Positions 1-4,713 of a stretch of DNA of 6,846 nucleotides are shown piece after piece. The DNA lies in NCBI GenBank assembly GCA_946545035.1, contig CAMNND010000056.1, positions 1-6,846 on the forward strand, in the 5' to 3' direction. The notes beneath the pieces were generated by a model that was given only the letters and a program-made list of their open reading frames with translations, searched no databases and had not been told where the DNA came from. The position numbers and the translations under genes were made by a program. The number at the start of each line of letters is the position of its first letter. The stretch's first letter is position 1. The DNA is from an uncultured Clostridium sp. GTDB lineage: Bacteria; Bacillota; Clostridia; TANB77; CAG-508.

Positions 1-3
1 TAA

Positions 4-348
4 TTAAATTCCGTAAGCATCGATTGAATTCTTAACTGATTTAGAAACTTTCTTAGCTTTTCCACCTTTTGTTAAGTATGACTTAGCTTGTGGATCTGTA
101 TCGATTGATACGATAGCTTTTTTCCAATCAGAAGTTTTTCCAATTGATCTTCCTACTCTTTTTTGTTTTCCGCTTACTGCGATTGTATTAACATCTAATA
201 CTCTAACATCAAAAAGTTTTTCTACAGCTCTTGCTATATCAACTTTTGTTGCTTTTTTGTTTACTTTGAAAGTATACTTTCCAGCTTGAAGCACATCATT
301 GCTTTTTTCAGTAATAACTGGCTCTATAATTATATCTTCTGGTAACAT
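4..348 (-). CDS. rplW: 50S ribosomal protein L23 (uL23)
   Basis: Protein of the large ribosomal subunit that binds 23S rRNA beside the peptide exit tunnel and forms the docking site for trigger factor and SRP. The 114-residue sequence starts with the typical L23 opening (EDIIIEPVITEKS, residues 4-16) and keeps the YTFKVNKKATKVDIARAVEKLF core (about 25-46). The start ATG overlaps the rplD stop by one base (TAATG) and is preceded, inside rplD, by AGGAGGTG at 8-nt spacing, so the two are probably translationally coupled. The protein is complete and ends 3 bases from the window edge; rplB should follow. It is longer than the usual 95-100 residues: after about residue 82 a lysine-rich tail (KGGKAKKVSKSVKNS, 95-109) replaces the normal ending. 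Identity is firm from sequence and operon position; the role of the tail is unknown. Confidence 0.97.
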   Translation of the reverse strand: MLPEDIIIEPVITEKSNDVLQAGKYTFKVNKKATKVDIARAVEKLFDVRVLDVNTIAVSGKQKRVGRSIGKTSDWKKAIVSIDTDPQAKSYLTKGGKAKKVSKSVKNSIDAYGI

Positions 349-971
349 TAAGCGTACACCTCCTCTAATTTCTTAACAGCATCAAGTGTAACAACTAATT
401 TGTTATATTTTAATAAATCATAAACGTTTATTGTGTTAACTAATGTAGTTTTTACATCTTCGATATTTCTTGCTGATTTTTGAACATTTTCGTTCTTTTC
501 TGGTAATAATATTAAAGCTTTTCCTTCAACTTTTAAGTTGTTTAAAGCTTTTGCCATTTCACTTGTTTTGATTTCTTTCATATCTAAAGAATCAACAACA
601 ACTAATTCATTTTCTAATACTTTTGAGCTTAGAACTGATTTAATAGCTAATCTCTTTTCTTTCTTATTAACTGTGTAAGCATAATCACGAGGTTTTGGTC
701 CTAAAGCGATACCACCTTTGATCCATTGTGGAGCTCTAATACTTCCTTGTCTTGCTCTACCAGTTCCTTTTTGTCTCCATGGTTTTCTTCCACCACCGCG
801 AACTTCAGCTCTTGTCTTTGTGCTTTGTGTTCCTTGTCTTTGATTAGCTAAGAAATTAACTAATACACTATGAACAACAGCTTCATTTGGCTCGATTCCA
901 AATATTTCTTCTTTTAAATCAACAGATTTAACTTTCTTTCCTTCAATATTGTATACATCTATACTTGGCAT
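348..971 (-). CDS. rplD: 50S ribosomal protein L4 (uL4)
   Basis: Large-subunit protein whose long loop reaches the exit-tunnel constriction. In gammaproteobacteria it also represses its own S10 operon. The 207-residue sequence is of normal length and has the diagnostic extended loop at about residues 43-100, including TRAEVRGGGRKPWRQKGTGR (53-72) and GPKPRDYAY (91-99). The ATG at 969-971 follows GAAGGAGGAT with about 9 nt spacing, 17 bases after the rplC stop. Its stop TAA shares one base with the rplW start. The tunnel loop looks intact, so I see no obvious macrolide-resistance deletion. Whether L4 acts on the leader upstream of rpsJ in this lineage cannot be told from the sequence. Confidence 0.98.
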   Translation of the reverse strand: MPSIDVYNIEGKKVKSVDLKEEIFGIEPNEAVVHSVLVNFLANQRQGTQSTKTRAEVRGGGRKPWRQKGTGRARQGSIRAPQWIKGGIALGPKPRDYAYTVNKKEKRLAIKSVLSSKVLENELVVVDSLDMKEIKTSEMAKALNNLKVEGKALILLPEKNENVQKSARNIEDVKTTLVNTINVYDLLKYNKLVVTLDAVKKLEEVYA

Positions 972-988
972 TCTCTATATCCTCCTTC

Positions 989-1615
989 CTATGCTTTTAC
1001 GCTTGTTTTTAATTTTAAGATTGCACCTTTAGGTCCAGGTACGCTACCTTTTACTAATACAACATTCTTGTCTGCGTCAACTTTAATTACATCTAGGTTT
1101 TGTATTGTAACTGTAACTTTTCCCATATGTCCTGGTAATTTTTTACCTTTAAATACTCTACCTGGTGTTGAAGTTGGTCCCATTGAACCTGGTCTTCTAT
1201 GATACATAGATCCATGTCCCATTGGTCCTCTGTGTTGACCATGACGTTTGATAACACCTTGGAAACCTTTTCCTTTTGAAGTTCCTTGGATATCTAATTT
1301 ATCTCCTTCAGCAAATTCTGTTACTGTCCATTCTGTTCCTACAGTAACTCCTTCAACTGATTCAACTCTAAATTCTCTTAAATGTTTCTTTGGAGCAATA
1401 TTTGCTTTTGCAAAATGTCCTTTTTCTGGTTTGTTTATTTTAGATTCTTTTATATCTTCGAATCCTAATTGGATAGCATTGTATCCATCTGTTTCAACTG
1501 ATTTAACTTGTGCAACTACACAAGGACCAGCTTCGATAACTGTTACTGGAACTACTCTTCCTTTATCGTCAAAGATTTGAGTCATTCCAACTTTTTTACC
1601 TATTAAAGTTTTCAT
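989..1615 (-). CDS. rplC: 50S ribosomal protein L3 (uL3)
   Basis: Early-assembling large-subunit protein that binds 23S rRNA and sends a loop toward the peptidyl transferase centre. The 208-residue protein begins MKTLIGKKVGMTQIF, carries the GTSKGKGFQGVIKRHG segment (111-126) and the central loop with RRPGSMGPTSTPGRVFKGKK (140-159) and the LPGHMG motif (160-165), all as expected for bacterial L3. At the position where E. coli L3 has its methylated glutamine, the loop reads GSMGP, so that modification is probably absent. The ATG is preceded by GGAGG at 6-nt spacing. A 96-nt spacer separates it from rpsJ, unusually wide for this operon, and can fold (see 1637-1689). Confidence 0.98.
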   Translation of the reverse strand: MKTLIGKKVGMTQIFDDKGRVVPVTVIEAGPCVVAQVKSVETDGYNAIQLGFEDIKESKINKPEKGHFAKANIAPKKHLREFRVESVEGVTVGTEWTVTEFAEGDKLDIQGTSKGKGFQGVIKRHGQHRGPMGHGSMYHRRPGSMGPTSTPGRVFKGKKLPGHMGKVTVTIQNLDVIKVDADKNVVLVKGSVPGPKGAILKLKTSVKA

Positions 1616-1636
1616 TTTTTCCTCCTATTACTATTG

Positions 1637-1689
1637 GCTGATATTTTAATTTCTACTTAAGTAGTACATCAGCTTGGTCTTTAGAGACC
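1637..1689 (-). promoter_or_regulatory. Structured RNA spacer between rpsJ and rplC
   Basis: Read as the minus-strand transcript, the spacer holds a hairpin GGTCT-CTAA-AGACC (1676-1689) followed by an outer stem GCTGAT/ATCAGC (1668-1673 with 1637-1642) that encloses the 12-base perfect palindrome CTACTTAAGTAG (1653-1664). The rplC ribosome binding site lies just downstream, at about 1622-1626, outside the stems. No U-run follows, so it does not look like an intrinsic terminator. It could be a processing site, a barrier to ribosomes or nucleases, or a small regulatory element tuning rplC expression. The pairing is seen in the sequence; the function is inference. Confidence 0.4.
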
Positions 1690-1711
1690 TTCCTTATTAA
1701 ATAATTTAAAA

Positions 1712-2044
1712 TTATAGTTTGATTTCGATATCAACACCAGCTGGTAAATCTAATTTCATTAGACTATCTACAGTTTTTTGTGTTGGATAAAGAATATCAA
1801 TAACTCTTTTGTGTGTTCTCATTTCAAATTGCTCTCTTGAGTCTTTGTGTTTGTGTGGAGAACGTAATATTGTAATGATTTCCTTCTCTGTTGGTAGTGG
1901 AATAGGACCTGAAACTTTTGCACCTGTCTTCTTAGCAGTATCTACTATCTTTTCAGCAGACTGTTCTAAGATTTTAGATTCATAAGCCTTTAATCTTATT
2001 CTGATTTTTTCACTTGCTACCGCATTTCCTGTTACTGTTGCCAT
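1712..2044 (-). CDS. rpsJ: 30S ribosomal protein S10 (uS10)
   Basis: Small-subunit head protein, also the NusE component of transcription antitermination complexes. The 110-residue sequence has the family core KIRIRLKAYESKILEQSA (13-30), AKVSGPIPLPTEKEIITILRS (about 42-62) and the long loop HKDSREQFEMRTHKRVIDI (66-84) that contacts 16S rRNA and NusB. It is slightly longer than the usual 102 residues because of a short N-terminal addition (ATVTGNAVASE, 2-12). The start is supported by AAGGAGGG about 9 nt upstream, and there is no good internal alternative. It is the first gene of the S10 operon and is preceded by a long leader and a consensus promoter. Confidence 0.98.
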   Translation of the reverse strand: MATVTGNAVASEKIRIRLKAYESKILEQSAEKIVDTAKKTGAKVSGPIPLPTEKEIITILRSPHKHKDSREQFEMRTHKRVIDILYPTQKTVDSLMKLDLPAGVDIEIKL

Positions 2045-2284
2045 GTAAATTTTCCCTCCTTAAAATTTTTAAATTATTGTCGGAAGTTATAAACGCACCC
2101 TGGTGTTTCATCAACACCTATATTTAAAGCCCAAGTATCGCATGATTTTTTTCTTGGGATAAGTGCTTATATTTAAATAACTTACCGCCTGGTCTAAGCC
2201 ATGACATGCTCCATAGGAGTTCCCTCCAACCTTGTTATTTCAAAGGTTGTAGCCACATCCTACTTCAACGCTAATCTTACATGC
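2045..2284 (-). ncRNA. Candidate S10-operon mRNA leader, about 240 nt
   Basis: Transcribed region between the promoter at 2291-2319 and rpsJ. Going 5' to 3' on the minus strand it can form: stem A, GTTG-aag-TAG [GATGTGG] CTA-CAAC (2269-2246); stem B, CAACCTT/AAGGTTG (2249-2227), which reuses the CAAC arm of stem A, so the two are mutually exclusive; a GNRA-type hairpin GGAG-GGAA-CTCC (2227-2216); a hairpin CCCAAG/CTTGGG (2158-2130) flanked by two copies of TTTAAATATA; and a hairpin GGTGTT-GATGA-AACACC (2118-2102). No terminator hairpin with a U-run is visible. Leaders of ribosomal protein operons are commonly bound by one of the encoded proteins. That this is such an autoregulatory leader is inference from position, length and folding; I cannot assign it to a named family. 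Confidence 0.55.
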
Positions 2285-2290
2285 TTGTCT

Positions 2291-2319
2291 ATTATATAAC
2301 GGCTAAGGCGGTATGTCAA
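2291..2319 (-). promoter_or_regulatory. Consensus sigma-A promoter of the S10 operon
   Basis: On the minus strand this reads TTGACA (2319-2314), a 17-base spacer, then TATAAT (2296-2291): both hexamers match the housekeeping consensus exactly at ideal spacing. The predicted start is near 2284. Upstream, 2321-2360 is rich in A-tracts on the minus strand and could act as an UP element for RNA polymerase alpha. Such strength fits a ribosomal protein operon. The spacer contains TACCGCCT, whose reverse complement AGGCGGTA recurs in the leader at 2190-2183. Confidence 0.93.
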
Positions 2320-2402
2320 CAACTTTTTAAAGTTTTTTCTTGTTTTTTCATTATTTTAGCTATGTTTAATTAAATCTGTAAATTTCTGTTTTGAAAATAA
2401 GT

Positions 2403-2434
2403 AAAGAGCACTAATTATGCAATTAGTGCTCTTT
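2403..2434 (-). terminator. Intrinsic terminator after the nagZ unit
   Basis: A 14-bp perfect stem AAAGAGCACTAATT/AATTAGTGCTCTTT with a 4-base loop, starting 3 bases past the stop codon of the small membrane-protein gene. On the minus strand it continues into a moderate T-rich tail. It separates the nagZ unit from the S10 promoter less than 100 bases further on. The plus-strand reading has a better T-run, but no plus-strand gene lies to its left. Confidence 0.88.
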
Positions 2435-2437
2435 TTA

Positions 2438-2878
2438 CTATTCGTTTACAACTTCCATGACCCAGTCTACAAAACCATCTGGAGCTTTGGTCACTATGCT
2501 TCTATCTTTACCTTCTTTAGTCTCGTCAATTAATTCAACATATTCCTTAATGTTAGATTTAAATTTTAGTGATCTATTGTTATCTATATGAACAATATAA
2601 TCAGATAAAATAATCATACTATATCTTTCATTTTGAGCAGTTGATTCTATTTGTTTCGCATATTCATCAATCTTTGTTTTGTTGTCATTTTCCAATTTAA
2701 TTTTCTTATCATCTTCATTAACATTTCCATTTTCATCAATACTAATTATTTTTGCGACTGTTGGTACGAAAGGAACCTCTTGTTTTTTGTTTTTATTTAT
2801 TACTATACAAGCAATTATTGCAATAACAAAAACTAAAACTAAACCTATACATCCTCCTATAATATATTTTTTCTTCAT
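2438..2878 (-). CDS. Small membrane-anchored protein of unknown function
   Basis: A 146-residue protein I do not recognise. Three lysines (2-4) are followed by one hydrophobic stretch (about 6-27), a basic NKNKK patch (28-32) and a hydrophilic, acidic domain (33-146) predicted to lie outside the membrane. It is either a single-pass N-in anchored protein or a lipoprotein: IIAC (21-24) matches a loose lipobox, but the cysteine is followed by more hydrophobic residues, which favours a plain anchor. The ATG is supported by AGGAGGT 7 nt upstream. It begins 16 bases after the nagZ stop and ends at a terminator, so it is the last gene of a nagZ transcript. Location and company suggest a cell-envelope role, but that is only association. 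The low GC matches the neighbours, so nothing suggests recent transfer. Confidence 0.8.
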   Translation of the reverse strand: MKKKYIIGGCIGLVLVFVIAIIACIVINKNKKQEVPFVPTVAKIISIDENGNVNEDDKKIKLENDNKTKIDEYAKQIESTAQNERYSMIILSDYIVHIDNNRSLKFKSNIKEYVELIDETKEGKDRSIVTKAPDGFVDWVMEVVNE

Positions 2879-2894
2879 ATTTAATACCTCCTAA

Positions 2895-3983
2895 TTATTT
2901 TACTACTTTTCCATTTTCTTCAACAAAAGAATTAACCATATCTATTCTATTATTAATTTCATCTATATTGCAACCCTTTAATTCTTTTTTATCACTTAAT
3001 TCATATTTTTCTTTCATATCTAAAATTTTTATAACGCTTTGATTTATTCTTTGTTCGGATATTTTTCCAATTCTTACTAATCTTTGTATATATCTTATGC
3101 TCTTTTCCTCGTCACTTCTTTTAAATCGAAATAAGATTAAATCATTTCCAGCTAAAAAAGCTTTCTTAACAGCCCTTTTGGTTCCATATAAATATCTTAC
3201 TGCTCTCATCTTTAAGTCGTCAGTCATTATAATTCCTTTATAATTATAATTTAACCTTATTTCTTTGATAACCTTCTTAGATAATGACGCTGGAGTAAAT
3301 CTACTTATGTTTTTTATTCTCATATGAGCAACCATCATTGCATCCGCACCTTGTTCGATTGCATCAACGAATGGTTTAACCTGCTCTTCGCGTATTTGTT
3401 TGACCCCTGGCAATATATAATGTGAATCAAATTTTGATGCACCTTGTCCTGGAAAATGCTTTATAACGGATATTACTTTATGCTTTTGAAGTTGCTTCAT
3501 TATCTGGATACCATATTCAGAAACATCTTCCGGATTATCACCATAACATCTATTTCCAATCGCTTCCGTTGTCCCTTTCCCAAGTATATCTAGAACCGGT
3601 GAAAAGTTCATATTAAAACCACTTTCTTCTAATATAGTTCCTGTTATGTCTGCAGCTTCTCTAATAACGTTTGCATTTTTAGTTTTTGAAAGTGTATATG
3701 CATTTTTTATATTATGAATTTCTGGTGGCATTCTATTAACTCTACCACCTTCTTGATCTATTGCAATAAAAAGTGGAACTTTGTTTGAAGAATTAAGCTC
3801 TTTTAAATCTTGAATCAACTTAATCATACCTTCATATGATTTGAAATTTTTTCTGTACAATATGATTCCACCAACTTTATAGTTAAGTATTAACTTTTTT
3901 ATTCTATCATCGATTGTGTTTCCGTCCATTCCGACCATCATCATTTGTCCAATTTTTTCATTTAAAGTTAGCTCTTTTAACAT
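2895..3983 (-). CDS. nagZ: Family 3 glycoside hydrolase, NagZ-type beta-N-acetylhexosaminidase
   Basis: Enzymes of this family remove terminal beta-linked N-acetylglucosamine, typically from muropeptides during peptidoglycan turnover. The 362-residue sequence shows the single GH3 barrel: IDQEGGRVNR (75-84, substrate Asp76), GNRCYG (143-148, Arg145), KHFPGQG (175-181, Lys175 and His176), the Asp-Ser-His dyad characteristic of NagZ (186-188, His188 as acid/base) and TDDLKM (254-259, Asp255 as nucleophile). Catalytic residues are therefore present. One change stands out: the common KHFPGHG motif has Gln180 in place of the second His. No signal peptide is visible (it starts MLKELTLNEKIGQM), so it is probably cytoplasmic, unlike secreted Bacillus NagZ. 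The ATG follows AAAGGA at 8-nt spacing. It is co-transcribed with the small membrane-protein gene downstream. Family assignment is firm; NagZ rather than another GH3 activity rests on the D-S-H dyad. Confidence 0.9.
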   Translation of the reverse strand: MLKELTLNEKIGQMMMVGMDGNTIDDRIKKLILNYKVGGIILYRKNFKSYEGMIKLIQDLKELNSSNKVPLFIAIDQEGGRVNRMPPEIHNIKNAYTLSKTKNANVIREAADITGTILEESGFNMNFSPVLDILGKGTTEAIGNRCYGDNPEDVSEYGIQIMKQLQKHKVISVIKHFPGQGASKFDSHYILPGVKQIREEQVKPFVDAIEQGADAMMVAHMRIKNISRFTPASLSKKVIKEIRLNYNYKGIIMTDDLKMRAVRYLYGTKRAVKKAFLAGNDLILFRFKRSDEEKSIRYIQRLVRIGKISEQRINQSVIKILDMKEKYELSDKKELKGCNIDEINNRIDMVNSFVEENGKVVK

Positions 3984-4024
3984 AGCCTAATTCCTTTCGC
4001 AATATAACTATCACTTTCCATTAC

Positions 4025-4052
4025 ATTTTATCATTTTTTTAACATTTTGCAA
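4025..4052 (-). promoter_or_regulatory. Candidate promoter of the nagZ unit
   Basis: The minus strand reads TTGCAA (4052-4047), 16 bases, TAAAAT (4030-4025), about 40 bases upstream of the nagZ start. Both hexamers are one or two bases from consensus. The surrounding DNA is very AT-rich, so chance matches are likely and this is only a reasonable candidate. It faces away from the plus-strand promoter at 4148-4176; I see no other feature in the roughly 95 bases between them. Confidence 0.45.
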
Positions 4053-4147
4053 TATATATTTATTATTATTCGGATTAGGTTGTAAACATAAGTTGCTATA
4101 AATTAGCGTAAAATCTTGATAAATCCAATTTTATATAAATATATTTA

Positions 4148-4176
4148 TTGACTTTTATGTTACCTTTTGATATAAT
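4148..4176 (+). promoter_or_regulatory. Near-consensus sigma-A promoter of the plus-strand gene
   Basis: TTGACT (4148-4153), a 17-base spacer, TATAAT (4171-4176): five of six and six of six matches at ideal spacing. Predicted start near 4183, giving a leader of about 85 nt. Immediately upstream is a 14-bp perfect AT palindrome, ATAAATATATTTAT (4135-4148), which may serve as an UP-like element or be chance. Confidence 0.9.
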
Positions 4177-4188
4177 GTAGTCTACATT
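4174..4188 (+). promoter_or_regulatory. Candidate operator palindrome over -10 and start site
   Basis: AATGTAGTCTACATT is a 7-bp inverted repeat around a single central base. It includes the last three bases of the -10 hexamer and runs past the predicted start point, where a bound dimeric repressor would block RNA polymerase. The inner TGTA-N3-TACA pattern resembles half-sites used by several repressor families, but I cannot assign one. No regulator gene is adjacent. The palindrome is seen; operator function is inference. Confidence 0.5.
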
Positions 4189-4242
4189 CGTTGGCACGCG
4201 AATACAAAAAAAGTGTCAGATGTACCGATAAACTGATGCCAG
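4186..4242 (+). ncRNA. Candidate pseudoknotted 5' leader element
   Basis: The 5' leader can form hairpin 1, ATTCG/CGAAT (4186-4190 with 4199-4203) with an 8-base loop; an A-rich linker; and hairpin 2, TCAG/CTGA (4216-4219 with 4233-4236). The strand right after hairpin 2, TGCCAG (4237-4242), is complementary over 6 positions (one wobble) to TTGGCA in the loop of hairpin 1 (4191-4196), which would make a pseudoknot ending 10 bases before the ribosome binding site. This order of hairpin, linker, hairpin and loop-pairing tail recalls compact riboswitches such as the crcB/fluoride RNA, but the conserved fluoride-aptamer bases in the first hairpin are missing. The stems are short, so treat it as a hypothesis. 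Confidence 0.35.
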
Positions 4243-4268
4243 GATGCTTTTGAAAGGAGTGTTATTTA

Positions 4269-4667
4269 ATGGCAGACGTTTTAAAAAGTGCAGTTATCGC
4301 CAGTATGTGGTGGGCTCAAAAAGTTCGCGACACTGCGAATATTGCCAATTATGATACTGGCGGAAGCGATTTTGCAGCATTGCTAAATGCACTGAATGCG
4401 ACTTCGCTGGCTCCCACCCCGGAGGCAGTTGAGACATTTCAGATTGCACTTCAGCAGATTATAATGCGTGAACTTATAAACAACCCCGAAACAAAAGTTA
4501 CGCTAAGCTGCAAAAATTCTCCCGACTCACTTTTGAGTAGGGCAGCTGAACTTGCTGGCATTGACACATCCGTCTTTCCGTTACAACGCACAATGATGGT
4601 TAGTATGGATCGTGTGTTCGTATCAGATGGGAATGGAAAACCATTTCTCGAGGTACAAAGTGCATAA
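4269..4667 (+). CDS. Unrecognised 132-residue protein, probably horizontally acquired
   Basis: I do not recognise this protein. It has no signal peptide and no membrane segment, so it should be cytoplasmic. The first half reads as helical (about 3-24 with a WW pair at 14-15, 33-44, 51-70). The second half, from TKVTLS (75-80) through a helix near 85-97, ends in alternating hydrophobic segments typical of strands (MMVSMDRVFVSD, 109-120; KPFLEVQ, 124-130), so it is probably a small alpha/beta or mixed domain. It is a convincing gene: AAAGGAG lies 9 nt before the ATG, with a strong promoter upstream and a terminator just after the stop. GC over 4321-4620 is 46% by hand count, against 28% in dapL, and codons such as CCC, CGC and CTG are frequent, which points to foreign origin. 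It is the only plus-strand gene, divergent from nagZ and convergent with dapL. A phage-derived, defence or niche-specific accessory role is possible; nothing in the sequence decides. Confidence 0.85.
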   Translation: MADVLKSAVIASMWWAQKVRDTANIANYDTGGSDFAALLNALNATSLAPTPEAVETFQIALQQIIMRELINNPETKVTLSCKNSPDSLLSRAAELAGIDTSVFPLQRTMMVSMDRVFVSDGNGKPFLEVQSA

Positions 4668-4678
4668 CTGCAATTTAA

Positions 4679-4712
4679 GGGCTGTGTGGAGGTTTATCCA
4701 TACAGCCCTTTT
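4679..4712 (+). terminator. Intrinsic terminator between convergent genes
   Basis: GGGCTGTGTGGA/TCCATACAGCCC is a 12-bp stem with one G-T wobble and a 6-base loop, followed by TTTTATTATTT, 11 bases past the plus-strand stop codon. It is a strong terminator for the plus-strand gene. On the minus strand the same hairpin lies 5 bases after the dapL stop but is followed by a weaker T-run, so it may act in both directions. Confidence 0.92.
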
Positions 4713-4713
4713 A

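Noticed and set aside
1248..1580. Plus-strand open frame of 110 codons opposite rplC
   Set aside because: It lies wholly inside a certain ribosomal protein gene, has no ribosome binding site and the product resembles nothing; it is a by-product of rplC codon use.
2130..2158. CCCAAG/CTTGGG hairpin as an attenuator terminator in the S10 leader
   Set aside because: The stem is only 6 bp with a 17-base loop and no run of T follows it on the minus strand.
2651..2894. Two overlapping plus-strand open frames (2651-2836 and 2679-2894) encoding hydrophobic peptides
   Set aside because: They are antisense to the small membrane-protein gene, whose minus-strand frame has a strong ribosome binding site and terminator. 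Phe/Ile-rich products are expected from reading AT-rich, Lys/Asn-rich genes backwards.
4186..4247. Assignment of the cassette leader as a true crcB/fluoride riboswitch
   Set aside because: The arrangement and the CTGATG are suggestive, but the conserved GATG in the first hairpin loop and the usual CTCCTAC tail are missing, and the gene is not a fluoride exporter or another known fluoride-regulated gene. Kept only as an unassigned pseudoknot candidate.
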